64,000 nt of DNA from Paraburkholderia sp. IMGN_8 (GCF_038050405.1 NZ_CP150901.1:2604001-2668000); one strand, 5' to 3'; positions 36,428-45,618 are shown, counted from the first letter of the stretch. The notes: generated from the sequence alone by a model not told the origin. Made by a program: numbers and translations.

Positions 36428-37530
36428 CCGTAACCTGCGCCATTGGCCGCCGTGCGCGACTGCGGCCCTCTCCAGCCGTTCCAGCCGCGCGCGATCATCA
36501 GCACGGCGCCGATTGCGACCAGATCACCACCGAGTCCGACCAGCGTACCGCGGAAGCCGTGAAACGTATGCGGCGTCGCCGTATCGACGATCAACGACAC
36601 CAGCGTGCCGGTGACGAAACACACGAGCCCGGTACGGCCGACCGTCACGACCGCGGGCAGCCGTTGCGCGAGCCACGCGATGCTGCCCGCGCGCACGAAT
36701 TGCGCAGCGAGCCAGGCAATGACGACGAAGTTAATCACTCGATCCACGGAAAGGTTTTGTTTAAGCGTGCCGGGCAGCGGTTGCGTCAGCACGAAGAGTT
36801 TAACAATGGCGAACGCCAGCACCGCGATCGCCGCAACCCACGTGAGCCAGCGTGCGGTGCGGGTCGCGTGAAAGCGTTCGCTAACGGGCTGCACCCGGCA
36901 CAGAATCCCAAGCACGAACATCAGTTGCCACGCAAACGGATTAAAAGCCCAGTCGGCCACGTCGTCAATGCTGAATAGCGCGGCCAGCGGCCGGGCAAGC
37001 GCCCAGATCGCCACACTCAGCCCCAGTGCCATCAGCGGTGAACGGCGCGCCAGCGGCACAGCGAACGGCACGCCCAGCGCGAAGATCAGGTACATGGGCA
37101 GCACGCTCGACAGATACGGCTGACGCCGCAGCACGGCGATATCGAGCGTTTCGCGCAGCGGCTGCATGGCGAACGTCGTCCAGCCGGACAGATCGACCAT
37201 TGGCGGGTTCAGATGCAGCGTCGCGAGAATAGCGCCGGATAATAACGTCAATACGGCGGTCAGCAAGTAGGGGCGATAGATCTGCCAGCAGCGCTTGACG
37301 AAACGCATCTGCGCCGCGTTCTCGCCGCGGCCCGCGAGCACTGCCGTATAGGCGGCCGCTGACGCATAGCCGCCGAGAAACACGAACACTTCGGCTGAAT
37401 CGCACAACGCATAGGCGTGCAGCATCAGGTGAGACAGCGCGCTGCCGGGAATGTGGTCCAGCACGATGACGATCAGCACGATACCGCGGAAGAAATCCAC
37501 TTCGATCGAGCGTCCACGGCGTGATTCCAT
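36424..37530 (-). CDS. OpgC-like membrane acyltransferase-family protein
   Basis: The 368-residue protein has about ten transmembrane helices. The N-terminus EVDFFRGIVLIVIVLDHIPGS and CDSAEVFVFLGGYASAAAY match the OpgC family, which adds succinyl groups to periplasmic glucans. ATG 37530 (MESRRGRS) places the first helix correctly; an upstream in-frame ATG would add 18 unconserved residues. It is translationally coupled to the tannase-like gene. Linking of the two functions is not obvious. Confidence 0.8.
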   Translation of the reverse strand: MESRRGRSIEVDFFRGIVLIVIVLDHIPGSALSHLMLHAYALCDSAEVFVFLGGYASAAAYTAVLAGRGENAAQMRFVKRCWQIYRPYLLTAVLTLLSGAILATLHLNPPMVDLSGWTTFAMQPLRETLDIAVLRRQPYLSSVLPMYLIFALGVPFAVPLARRSPLMALGLSVAIWALARPLAALFSIDDVADWAFNPFAWQLMFVLGILCRVQPVSERFHATRTARWLTWVAAIAVLAFAIVKLFVLTQPLPGTLKQNLSVDRVINFVVIAWLAAQFVRAGSIAWLAQRLPAVVTVGRTGLVCFVTGTLVSLIVDTATPHTFHGFRGTLVGLGGDLVAIGAVLMIARGWNGWRGPQSRTAANGAGYG

Positions 37531-38101
37531 TCGGGTTCTCGCAGATGGCGCACGTCCGATGCGCCGGGAGAAGCGGTCTTGCACCGCAATTCTTCATAGG
37601 AACACCAAGACAATAGAACGTTCCCGCCGATGCCGTGCACTGCATCGACATGCGCTGACAACCGCCCTTTAAGTGCGCGTGCATTGGCAGCGATCTGAAA
37701 TTTAGCTGTCGGCGTGTGGTAATGCTGAATTATTCGGCATTCGATCGCGCGGAAAGTTTTGCGGCTTTCAATGGGCAATGCGCGAGACATGCAGGTAATA
37801 ACCGCCGAAAAAAATCGCTGAATGCGATGCGCGATTTTTTTCGCATTTTTTCATCGTAGGATGGGTTCATGGACGCCTGTGGGACATCGCACGTTCGAGC
37901 GATGTCCCCTCTCGACGGCGGCCATTCATGTGGACCGGACACGCCGCCGACCCGATCTTCGATCGGCTGGATCGCTGAGCGTCCTCGCGGCGTCCTCTAT
38001 TTGCCGTTGCTGACTTTGCCGTCACAATGCGCGCCGGTCCTTCCACTACCGCCCTGAACGGCGACGCCTCGCGCGCTGCTGTTGCTCTGGAAGACGACCA
38101 C
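37531..38101. other. Divergent spacer with mutually exclusive hairpins
   Basis: This 571-bp spacer should hold both promoters. At 37808-37841 AAAAAAATCGC pairs with GCGATTTTTTT (11 bp, 12-nt loop). Part of the loop, AATGCG, can instead pair with CGCATT just downstream (about 37842-37847), giving two competing structures ending in T-runs. No gene is seen. Confidence 0.5.
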
Positions 38102-39244
38102 ATGAACAACAGGATTGCCGGCTTCGACGGATTGCGCGCGATTGCAGTCCTGATGGTGTTTTTTCAGCACCGCCTGTTTGGCGACATTGGCGAGGTCGGC
38201 CATCTCGGCGTATGGATTTTTTTCGCGCTGAGCGGCTTTCTGATTATCGGCATTCTGTCTGCGCAGCGTACGCGCATCGAACGCGGTGCCAGCCGCTTTG
38301 CTGCCGAGCTGAAGCGTTTCCTGTTTCGCCGCACGTTGCGCATATTCCCGATTTATTACCTGATGCTGGTGGTGATGTGCGTGCTGATGGCGTTCGGCAT
38401 GGCGAGTCCCGAACTGGCTGGCGGCATGCCGTTTCATTTCGCTTATCTGTCGAACCTCTGGATCGGCTCGGTGCTGCATTACTGGCCGGGGCGTTACTCG
38501 CATCTATGGAGCCTGGCGATCGAGGAGCAGTTTTATCTGGTGTTTGCACCGTTGTTGTTGTTGATCGCTGCGCGCTGGCATCGTGCGGTGTGCCTTGCGA
38601 TTGTCGCGGTTGGGCTTGCTTCATTGCTGGGGATGCGCGCGGCGCACTGGCAGGAGATCACGATCTATACGCATCCGCTGACTAACTTTTGGCTGCTGGC
38701 ATTAGGTGGGATTGGAGGCCTGCTGATTGCAGGCAAAGAGAGCCGCTTGCGGGCTGTGCTGGGATATGGTGTGACGCTGTTTATTTTGAGTGTTTGTCTC
38801 GTGGGGTTTTGTGCGGCGGAGCCGGTGTGGAGTCGGTTCAGCAGTCCTGCTGAGTTTACTGTTGTTAGTGCTTTGTATGGGGTTTGCATCGCGGCGTTGG
38901 TGTGTTCGATTGCTTGTTGCCGGAGTGCTGCGGTGATCGGGTTGCTGGAGACCAGCTGGCTCGTGAGTTTTGGGCGTATCAGTTATGGGTTTTATCTTTA
39001 TCACAATCTCATTCCGGATTTGACGCGGAATCATCGTGCCGTGGTGTTGTTCGGCGGTGCCGTGCCGGGGTGGGCGCACGCTGTCGGGATTGGTGCTTCG
39101 TTTTTTATTTCGTTGGCGATTGCCGGTTTGTCCTGGCGGTGGATTGAGGAACCTCTCCTGAGGTTTAAGGGCCCCAAGGGGGCGGGTGGTGCTGCTGCGC
39201 AGGGGGCTCGGCGTGGGTTTGTGGCTCGAAGTGATGCTCCTTGA
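38102..39244 (+). CDS. Acyltransferase 3 family (OafA-like) membrane protein
   Basis: The 380-residue inner-membrane protein has about ten helices. The first helix carries GFDGLRAIAVLMVFFQH with the family histidine, and the conserved RRTLRIFPIYYL and LWSLAIEEQFYLV follow. It probably O-acylates a surface polysaccharide or glycan. ATG 38102 directly precedes the first conserved block. From about 38740 to the stop, codons switch strongly to T- and G-ending (GGG, GTT, GCT, TTT, TAT), unlike the start of the same gene. The gene ends against the second palindromic element, just as yigZ ends against the first. Confidence 0.87.
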   Translation: MNNRIAGFDGLRAIAVLMVFFQHRLFGDIGEVGHLGVWIFFALSGFLIIGILSAQRTRIERGASRFAAELKRFLFRRTLRIFPIYYLMLVVMCVLMAFGMASPELAGGMPFHFAYLSNLWIGSVLHYWPGRYSHLWSLAIEEQFYLVFAPLLLLIAARWHRAVCLAIVAVGLASLLGMRAAHWQEITIYTHPLTNFWLLALGGIGGLLIAGKESRLRAVLGYGVTLFILSVCLVGFCAAEPVWSRFSSPAEFTVVSALYGVCIAALVCSIACCRSAAVIGLLETSWLVSFGRISYGFYLYHNLIPDLTRNHRAVVLFGGAVPGWAHAVGIGASFFISLAIAGLSWRWIEEPLLRFKGPKGAGGAAAQGARRGFVARSDAP

Positions 39245-39346
39245 TGTTTGTTTTTGTTTTTGGCGGCGGCATTCTTCTGGGTGCCTACGGCGTTGGGCTT
39301 TGCTTTCGTTTTTGTCTACGCGGCGCTTTGGTTGTTCGCTTACGGT
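39245..39346. repeat. Left outer tail of palindromic element, copy 2
   Basis: This G/T-rich tail has two degenerate units, each with a TGCCTACGGCGTTGG- or TCTACGCGGCGCTTTGG-like core, leading into the left arm. It begins at the acyltransferase stop codon and mirrors the A/C-rich tail after the right arm. Confidence 0.7.
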
Positions 39347-39448
39347 GTTGGCCTTTCCTTGATTTCTTAGTGGTTTATTAGCGTCGCCCCTGTGCGGGGC
39401 AGGCACTTACTTTCTTTGCCGCCGCAAAGAAAGTAAGCAAAGAAAGCG

Positions 39449-39450
39449 GC
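39449..39450. repeat. Target-site duplication, left copy (GC)
   Basis: GC at 39449-39450 is repeated at 40687-40688. Joining the flanks with one GC restores AAAGAAAGCGGCTTCACACC, exactly the sequence of the uninterrupted right arms. Confidence 0.75.
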
Positions 39451-40686
39451 GGCGGATTCAACCGGTCGTTGCAACACCTCTGTTCCAATACGGAAATGGA
39501 GAGTGGAGCACGATGGAACGACAAAGAAGACCGTGGTTAAACACGGTGCAGAAGGCCGAAATCTGGAAGCTGTGGCGTGAGGGCGAGTCGCTGAGCGCAA
39601 TCGCGCGGATGCTCGAGCGCCAGCCGAGTGCGGTTTATCGTGTGGTGAACAGGAACGGCGGGATTGCCCCGGCCGCCCGCACACGATCTGCGCGCGCGCT
39701 GACGCTGGCCGAGCGCGAGGAGATATCGCGAGCCCTGGTCGCAGACAGAACGATGGGCCAGATTGCACTGCAACTGGGGCGCTCGAAATCGACCATCAGC
39801 CGGGAAATCGCGCGTAACGGCGGCAGCCACAGGTATCGGGCGCACGAGGCCGATGCGAACGCCTGGGAGCGTGCACGGCGGCCGAAGGTGTGTGCGCTGT
39901 CGGGCAATGGGCGCCTGCGCCGGCTGGTGGCAGCCAGGCTCAAATTACAATGGGCCCCTGTACAGATAGCGGGGTGGCTCAGGCGCGAGTTCCGGGTCAA
40001 CAAGGACATGCAGATATCTCACGAGACGATCTACCGGAGCCTGTTCATCCAGGCGCGCGGGGTCCTTAAAAAGGAACTCGTTGAGCATCTTCGTACGAAC
40101 CGCACGATGCGCCAGGCAAAGAGCGCCTCGGCAAGCGGCCAGAACAGGGGCAGGATAGCCGGGGCAGTGTCGATCAGCGAAAGGCCAGCCGAGGTGGAGG
40201 ACCGTGCGGTACCGGGCCATTGGGAAGGCGATCTGCTGGCGGGCTCGAACAACACCTACATTGCCACACTGGTGGAGCGGCACTCGCGTTATGTGATGCT
40301 GGTCAAGGTGGCAGGCAAGGACACGGCAAGCGTGGTGTCCGCGCTGATCAGGCAGGTGAACAAACTGCCCAAACAACTGCGTGGATCACTGACATGGGAC
40401 CGCGGCACGGAGATGGCGAGCCACCGGAACTTCACGATTGCCACGGACGTGCAGGTGTATTTCTGCGATCCGCGAAGCCCATGGCAACGGGGCAGCAACG
40501 AGAACACGAATGGCCTGCTGCGTCAGTACTTCCCCAAAGGCAAGCCGGTGGACGGCTATTCGCAGGCGGAATTGAACAAGGTCGCCGCGCGCCTGAACGG
40601 TCGACCCCGTCAGACCTTGCAATTTATGAACCCTGCTGAAAAACTGGCAGAAACGTTGGGTGTTGCATTGACCGGTTGAATCCGCC
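39451..40686 (+). mobile_element. IS30-family insertion sequence, 1236 bp, apparently intact
   Basis: The inverted ends are 39451-39478 and 40659-40686, matching at 26 of 28 positions; the outer 16 bp, GGCGGATTCAACCGGT, are perfect. One full-length transposase gene fills the element. A 2-bp GC target duplication flanks it, as IS30 elements make short 2-3 bp duplications. The exact boundaries follow from the uninterrupted copies of the arm in the same window. It looks recent because the transposase is intact and the ends are clean. Confidence 0.92.
39513..40679 (+). CDS. IS30-family DDE transposase
   Basis: The 388-residue transposase has an N-terminal HTH (about 8-48), a second HTH (RTMGQIALQLGRSKSTISREIARNG, about 79-103), and the catalytic domain GHWEGDLL with Asp240, TWDRGTEMA with Asp296 and SPWQRGSNENTNGLLRQYFPKG with Glu330. 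The DDE triad and the spacing are complete, so it is probably active. The start follows a GGAG box at about 39501-39504. The stop lies within the right inverted end. Confidence 0.95.
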   Translation: MERQRRPWLNTVQKAEIWKLWREGESLSAIARMLERQPSAVYRVVNRNGGIAPAARTRSARALTLAEREEISRALVADRTMGQIALQLGRSKSTISREIARNGGSHRYRAHEADANAWERARRPKVCALSGNGRLRRLVAARLKLQWAPVQIAGWLRREFRVNKDMQISHETIYRSLFIQARGVLKKELVEHLRTNRTMRQAKSASASGQNRGRIAGAVSISERPAEVEDRAVPGHWEGDLLAGSNNTYIATLVERHSRYVMLVKVAGKDTASVVSALIRQVNKLPKQLRGSLTWDRGTEMASHRNFTIATDVQVYFCDPRSPWQRGSNENTNGLLRQYFPKGKPVDGYSQAELNKVAARLNGRPRQTLQFMNPAEKLAETLGVALTG

Positions 40687-41360
40687 GCTTCACACCGCTA
40701 ATTCTTAAGCGGGTCCCCTGGCTTGGAGGGGATAGTGGAGCATCTGGAATCGGTGTTCTCGCACATTCAGCGCTGGTGACAAGGCAGTCATACTTCCGGC
40801 GGCGCTGCGCGCGCCGTAGCGGTACTTCCCAACCCCGATGGGGCGCACGCGCTTCCGGCATCATCCTTCCCGCCTCGCACTGCGTGTTCGCTGGAACGGT
40901 CCGCCATGAAAACCAGCGGCTTCGCTTTGGTTTGGTGGGCGCCATCGGCGAGGCGGCGAACTGTGGAAGTGCGAGCCACTTCGCTAAACGAAACGCAGTG
41001 GTGGAATTGCGGGTCACTGCGCCGAGCCAAACGCAGCCGCGAGTAACGCTAGCGCAGCAAACGCGAGCCATGACGCTTGAACAACCGCAGGCACCGGAAG
41101 CGCCCGACGGTTTTATGAAGTACCGCGTCGGCGCGCGCAGCGCCGCCGGAAGAATGACTGCCTTGTCACCGGCGCGGAGTGTGCGAGAACACCGATTCCA
41201 GATGCTCCACTACCTCCTCCAAGCCAGGGGACCCGCTTAAGGGTTAGCGGTGTGAAGCCGCTTTCTTTGCTTACTTTCTTTGCGGCGGCAAAGAAAGTAA
41301 GTGCCTGCCCCGCACAGGGGCGACGCTAATAGACCACTAACAAATCAAGGAAAGGCCAAC

Positions 41361-41470
41361 GCCGTAGGCACACAGCCAAAAAGCGCCGCGCAAGGCAACC
41401 AGCACAGGGGCGACGCTAATAAACCACTAAGAAATCAAGGAAAGGCCACCGCCGCAGGCACACAACCTCC
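41361..41470. repeat. Right outer tail of element copy 2 with partial arm-end duplication
   Basis: The A/C-rich tail includes GCACAGGGGCGACGCTAATA-type sequence at 41402-41449. This repeats the arm end at 41312-41359 with few changes at a 90-bp period. It suggests a partial tandem duplication of the element's right end. Confidence 0.7.
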
Positions 41471-41493
41471 CGTCACTTGCTCTGTCACCCGGT

Positions 41494-41778
41494 TCAGGCC
41501 GCCGTGCAGCGCCGCACCGCGACACGCGCTTCCCGCTGGAGCCGCTCGAGAAGCATGATGACGCGGCGCCGCTGGCTGGCAACCAGGTCGTGCGTTTCTT
41601 CCAGCGCGCGAATGCGCTTTTCCCAATACTCATGGTCTAGCCGCGGTACAGCGCTATCCGCGTCCGCACGCGTCAGATACTGGATCATGCTCTCAAGGTG
41701 CTCCAACTGGCTGTCCACCATGCTGGCCGGACGCCTCCCGCCGCACCCCGCGGTCGGTTGATCGTTAGTGCCGTTCAT
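41494..41778 (-). CDS. Hypothetical 94-aa helical protein
   Basis: A 94-residue protein beginning MNGTNDQPTAGCGG is followed by a charged helical region of about 65 residues (SQLEHLESMIQYLTRADAD, RIRALEETHDLVASQRRRVIMLLERLQ) that looks like a coiled coil. No signal or membrane segment is seen. ATG 41778 is preferred; upstream in-frame starts add a different, poorly supported leader. Normal GC-rich codon use shows it lies outside the skewed zone of the element. The family is unknown. Confidence 0.55.
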   Translation of the reverse strand: MNGTNDQPTAGCGGRRPASMVDSQLEHLESMIQYLTRADADSAVPRLDHEYWEKRIRALEETHDLVASQRRRVIMLLERLQREARVAVRRCTAA

Positions 41779-42076
41779 TTTTTTCGTACCCCGTTGATTG
41801 GCCAGATGGACGATGCCTGTGGCATTCGCCTCGATGGCGCCGCGCATAGCAAGGCGGCGCTCTTTCCAACGCGCAGTTGCGCTTTCAAAACGGGGCGCGA
41901 ATACACTGGATTGCCGCGCCACTAGCGAAAACGATCTGCATCTAGTCGTTGGACGATAGCGCGGCTTTTTTGTCAGGCTTTACCATACGTCTCAGTTCCC
42001 GGCGGCGAAGCGTTAAAATTGCGCTCACCGCGGCCTCCTTGCCCGAACCGCATGCCACGCTCGTCGCAACGGACCC
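41779..42076. other. Divergent spacer upstream of AraC regulator
   Basis: About 300 bp hold the promoters of the flanking divergent genes. A possible hairpin, GCCGCGC (41913-41919) with GCGCGGC (41959-41965), is followed by TTTTTT. The long loop makes it a weak terminator or leader candidate. No gene is seen. Confidence 0.4.
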
Positions 42077-43123
42077 ATGAACCAGTGCTCACAGCCCTAT
42101 CACCCGGCCGACGCTACCGCTGCTGCAACCGAACCGCGTGCCGCCATCGCGACGAGCCGTTTCAGCACGCACGCGCTGGCGGGCAACGCGCAAATGCTCG
42201 CCTGGCGCGAACGCGTGGGCCATGTGGTCGACGTCCTGCCGTCAAAACAACAGATCGCCGAGCGGTTCCGCGGAGAAATCGATAGGTATTCGCTCGATGG
42301 AATGATGTTTACTGACTGCCGCACCGACGAGATCGTGCTGGAACGTTCGGTGGCGCGCGTGTCCACCGACCATCGCCGGGACTACGTCTTCCAACTGTTC
42401 GTGGAGGGCGAGATCGGCAACGTGACGGGCATGCACAAGAAGCGCAGCGCGCCCGGCTCGGTGCAAGGCATCGTCGCGTTCGATCTGAACCAGCCGTTTC
42501 GGGTCGAGCGGCCCGCCTGCCGTCTGCTGAGTCTGTTCTTGCCGGCGTCGATCGTGGAGCAGGAACTTCGCGACGGCGCGTCGATTCATGGCCGCATCCT
42601 CCAGCAGGGCTCGCCGCTGACCAGCCTCGTGATGGATCAGATGGCGGCCATCGCCCGGGAAATACCGACGCTCGACCCGGACAGCGCGGCCAACGCGTTA
42701 AATGCCGGCGCCCAGCTTCTGATCGCGGCGTTTCGCAAGGAGTCGCGCCTGACGGGCGGAGGCCGCGCCGCGCTCCAAGCCGCGGTAATGGGACAGGTCC
42801 GGCGTTACGTCGAAGCGAACCTGCACCAGGGCGACCTCACGCCGACCAGCATCGTTCAGGCGCTGCAACTGAAGCGCGCCACGGTCTACCGCTGGTTCGA
42901 GCACGAAGGCGGCCTTGGCGCGTACATTCGCAATCGCAGGTTGCGGGAAGCGGCAGACGAACTGGTCCGTTTCCCGCATCTACAGGTCATGGAAGTTGCT
43001 TACGGACTCGGTTTCCAAAGCGCATCGGATTTCACGCGCGCATTTCGCCGCGCCTTCGACATGAGCCCGCACGACATGCGACTGCGCGCGCTGGACCTGC
43101 AACATAGCCGTGCGGCGCCGTGA
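42077..43123 (+). CDS. AraC-family transcriptional regulator
   Basis: The 348-residue regulator has an N-terminal domain of the AraC-binding-like type (about 40-215) and a C-terminal HTH, LTPTSIVQALQLKRATVYRWFEHEGGLGAYIRNRRLREAA through GFQSASDFTRAFRRAFDMSPHDMR. It converges on the MHS transporter gene 43172-44482 and may regulate it. The effector is not known. Confidence 0.87.
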   Translation: MNQCSQPYHPADATAAATEPRAAIATSRFSTHALAGNAQMLAWRERVGHVVDVLPSKQQIAERFRGEIDRYSLDGMMFTDCRTDEIVLERSVARVSTDHRRDYVFQLFVEGEIGNVTGMHKKRSAPGSVQGIVAFDLNQPFRVERPACRLLSLFLPASIVEQELRDGASIHGRILQQGSPLTSLVMDQMAAIAREIPTLDPDSAANALNAGAQLLIAAFRKESRLTGGGRAALQAAVMGQVRRYVEANLHQGDLTPTSIVQALQLKRATVYRWFEHEGGLGAYIRNRRLREAADELVRFPHLQVMEVAYGLGFQSASDFTRAFRRAFDMSPHDMRLRALDLQHSRAAP

Positions 43124-43171
43124 TGAAAACCGCCGGCTAAACCGGCCTATTAGACCCTCGAAGACCCTCGA

Positions 43172-44482
43172 TTACGCCGGCGGCTGCGAAGCGTATGCGG
43201 CACCCTCAGCCGGCGCCTGCTCGGGAAACCGGTTCAGCGCGACAAGCGTGAGCCCGGTCGCCGCCATCAGATACCACGCCGGGATCATTGGATTGCCCGT
43301 CACGTTGATGAGCCATGTGACGAAGAACGGCGAAAACCCGCCGAACACAACGACACCAATACCGTAGATCACAGAAAGGCCTGCCGCGCGCCGATGCGGG
43401 GGAAAGGCCTCCATCATCAGCACCGAGTTCGCACCGTCGTTGTTCACCGCCAGCGCGACGTACGCCGTGATGATGACGAGCGCGGCGAGGTCGCCCACGC
43501 CATGGGTCAGCATCCAGAAAACGGGCCATGCCGCCGCCATCGATGCCACGAAAAACAGGGACTGGAGCGTCTTGCGGCTCGCGAACCGGTCGGCGGCGCG
43601 CCCCATCAACGGGGTCACGACGAAGATCACGAGCCCCGAGAGACAGGCGGTCAACAGGCTGATCGCCGGCGGCCGGTGCAGCGTTCGAACCAGATAGGAC
43701 GGCATGTAGAACACGGTGACATAGATGCCCACCGAAGTCGCCGCTGTCATCAGAATGCCGCAGACGAGCGGGCGCGTGTGCTCGACGAACAGGCGGCCGG
43801 GATTCAGCCGTCCACCCGGCTGCCTCGGGACCGCGGGCATACGGCGGCGCAGATACCAGCCAACCGGGCCGATCAGGCCGCCCAATACGAAAGGAATGCG
43901 CCATCCCCAGCTCTGCAAGGCGGCGGGCGACAACAGCGCGGTGGTGCTCGCCGTGACCAGCGCGGCGGCGAAAGCGGCCGCACCCTGGCTCGCGCCACGC
44001 CAGCTCACCATGAAACAGCGGTGCCGGTACGCGACCGATTCCATCAGCGAAGCCGCCGCCGGCCCGATCTCCCCGCCTGTCGCGAGCCCCTGCATCAGCC
44101 GCGCGAGCACCATCAGCACCGCCGCCGCGGGACCGATCGACGCATAGGTGGGCAGGCACGCGATCAGCCACGTGCCGAGCGTCATGAGCGTGAGCGACAC
44201 GGCCATGCCGGCCTTGCGGCCGTGGCTGTCGGCGATGTGGCCGATCACGATCGCGCCGAGCGGGCGCATCACAAAGCCGGCGCCGAAGGTGGCAAGCGAG
44301 AGCAGCAGCGATGACGCCGGGTTGCCGGACGGAAAGAAAAGATTGCCGATCAGCACGGCCGAAAAGCTGTAAACCGTGAAATCGTACGCAACGAAGCCGT
44401 TGCCGATCACGATCGCCACGACAATGCGCCTGAGTTCGGCGCCGGACAGGTTGGTCAGCTTGCCGGTGGCATTGTTGTGCAT
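43172..44482 (-). CDS. MFS transporter, MHS-like family
   Basis: The 436-residue, 12-helix inner-membrane carrier has GNGFVAYDFTVYSFSAVLIG in helix 1 and FGAGFVMRPLGAIVIGHIADSHGRKAGM in loop 2-3, plus ARLMQGLATGGEIGPAAASLME. These are MHS symporter motifs (citrate/proline/shikimate group). The cytoplasmic loop is Arg/Pro-rich. No catabolic enzyme gene is adjacent, so the substrate is open. Confidence 0.85.
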   Translation of the reverse strand: MHNNATGKLTNLSGAELRRIVVAIVIGNGFVAYDFTVYSFSAVLIGNLFFPSGNPASSLLLSLATFGAGFVMRPLGAIVIGHIADSHGRKAGMAVSLTLMTLGTWLIACLPTYASIGPAAAVLMVLARLMQGLATGGEIGPAAASLMESVAYRHRCFMVSWRGASQGAAAFAAALVTASTTALLSPAALQSWGWRIPFVLGGLIGPVGWYLRRRMPAVPRQPGGRLNPGRLFVEHTRPLVCGILMTAATSVGIYVTVFYMPSYLVRTLHRPPAISLLTACLSGLVIFVVTPLMGRAADRFASRKTLQSLFFVASMAAAWPVFWMLTHGVGDLAALVIITAYVALAVNNDGANSVLMMEAFPPHRRAAGLSVIYGIGVVVFGGFSPFFVTWLINVTGNPMIPAWYLMAATGLTLVALNRFPEQAPAEGAAYASQPPA

Positions 44483-44642
44483 GGGCGCGGTTGACGGGTT
44501 CGTTGGAGTGTTCAGGAAGATTGACGCAAGAAAGATGATCTTTCTGTTTTAACGGCCGGGAAGTGGACGACTTTACCCCGCGCGCCAACAAAAGCGGATC
44601 GTGCTAGATTGCACTCACCACGCCTTCAACGGAGTTTCTTGC

Positions 44643-44870
44643 ATGGATACCCGTTCAATTCTGGGCATGATTCACGCCGAAGAGGCTTTACTGGTCTCTA
44701 TCCTACGGTCGTTGCCACCGGACATCAGGCGCAAGGTCGCCAACGATTTCCAGGAGCAGGTTGAGCTCTCCGAGACGTCGCAGCTGAGCCCGACAAGCGA
44801 TCGCGAAACGAGCGACGCGTTCAAGGCCCATATCCGAAGAATGTCGATCATGCTGGCGTCGCTGTCTTAG
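44643..44870 (+). CDS. Hypothetical 75-aa protein
   Basis: The small soluble protein MDTRSILGMIHAEEALLVSIL is followed by an acidic/serine-rich linker and an amphipathic helix, KAHIRRMSIMLASLS. GGAGTTTCTTGC before ATG 44643 provides a ribosome-binding site. It is transcribed divergently from the MHS gene. I recognise no family. Confidence 0.55.
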   Translation: MDTRSILGMIHAEEALLVSILRSLPPDIRRKVANDFQEQVELSETSQLSPTSDRETSDAFKAHIRRMSIMLASLS

Positions 44871-45132
44871 CGAAAAATCGACCGACAACTCGCAATCCCG
44901 ACGGTCTGCCTGCCGAGTATTTCGACGCGGCGAGGATCGTCGGCGGGGCGGTGAGTCGACGGTTCCGGCGACACCCGCTCATACCCCATCCATATTGCTT
45001 CCCGCCTCCTCAACATAGGCAGCAACGAGGCCCACCGCACACTTCGCGAAAGCACGAATCCGGTGAATATGAGAGATTGTGACTTACGACATGAAACGGC
45101 GAGCGACCGGACCCGGTCCTCACCCATCCTGT

Positions 45133-45618
45133 ATGAAAACGCACCTTTGCATCGCTCTAGTCACGCTCACCGCGCTGCGCGCGACTCTCTGGTCGACGGT
45201 CGCGCACGGCCATGCGCTTGACAGCGAGTTCGACTGCAAATCGAATCCCCACACATTCATTACGTCGCTGGAGGATAGGCAATATATCGATTCGAAGCCG
45301 ATGCGGGTCGAGCAGAATTCGGTCAACGCGTTTCGGCCGACCCGCGGCAGCGACCTGACGGTGTACGGCTTTCACGTCTATGCCGTCCTCGGTTACGAGC
45401 GGGACGACACCATCTTCAAGAAAGGAAGCGGCGATACGATTGCAGTGCCCCTTTATGGTGCCGTGGTGTCGGGGCCGGTCGAGACAGTGGAAACACGCGT
45501 GCGCCAGGCCGGCAGCGACGCCATTGTGCATCAGGTGATTCCCATGTTACTCACGGCAATCGTCTGCGATGAGCATCAGGTCGGGCAATGGACACATGAG
45601 ACGCGTGAGACGCGATAG
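45133..45618 (+). CDS. Putative secreted protein, 161 aa
   Basis: ATG 45133 gives MKTHLCIALVTLTALRATLW, a signal peptide with likely cleavage after residue 30 (VAHGHA). The mature domain of about 130 residues has mixed beta-type sequence (SDLTVYGFHVYAVLGYERDD) and two cysteines (in FDCKSN and IVCDEH) that could form a disulfide. A periplasmic or secreted location is likely. No family is recognised. The gene stands alone. Confidence 0.6.
   Translation: MKTHLCIALVTLTALRATLWSTVAHGHALDSEFDCKSNPHTFITSLEDRQYIDSKPMRVEQNSVNAFRPTRGSDLTVYGFHVYAVLGYERDDTIFKKGSGDTIAVPLYGAVVSGPVETVETRVRQAGSDAIVHQVIPMLLTAIVCDEHQVGQWTHETRETR

Larger units (their letters stand above)
39347..41360. repeat. Large palindromic repeat element, copy 2, interrupted by an IS30-family insertion
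   Basis: The left arm runs 39347-39450 and continues at 40689-40829; the right arm is 41117-41360 (244 bp). Without the insertion sequence and its 2-bp duplication the element is 776 bp, against 786 bp for copy 1. It carries the same nested CTTACTTTCTTTGC hairpin in both arms and a related centre (40830-41116). Apart from the transposase, frames inside are artefacts of the palindrome. Confidence 0.85.

Noticed and set aside
40730..41240. Frames in the centre and right arm of element copy 2
   Set aside because: They share only the palindrome-derived sequence with copy 1 and the reading frame is not kept between copies.
41913..41970. Possible terminator in a divergent spacer
   Set aside because: The stem is only 7 bp with a loop of nearly 40 nt, and no + strand gene ends there; kept only as a note in the spacer entry.
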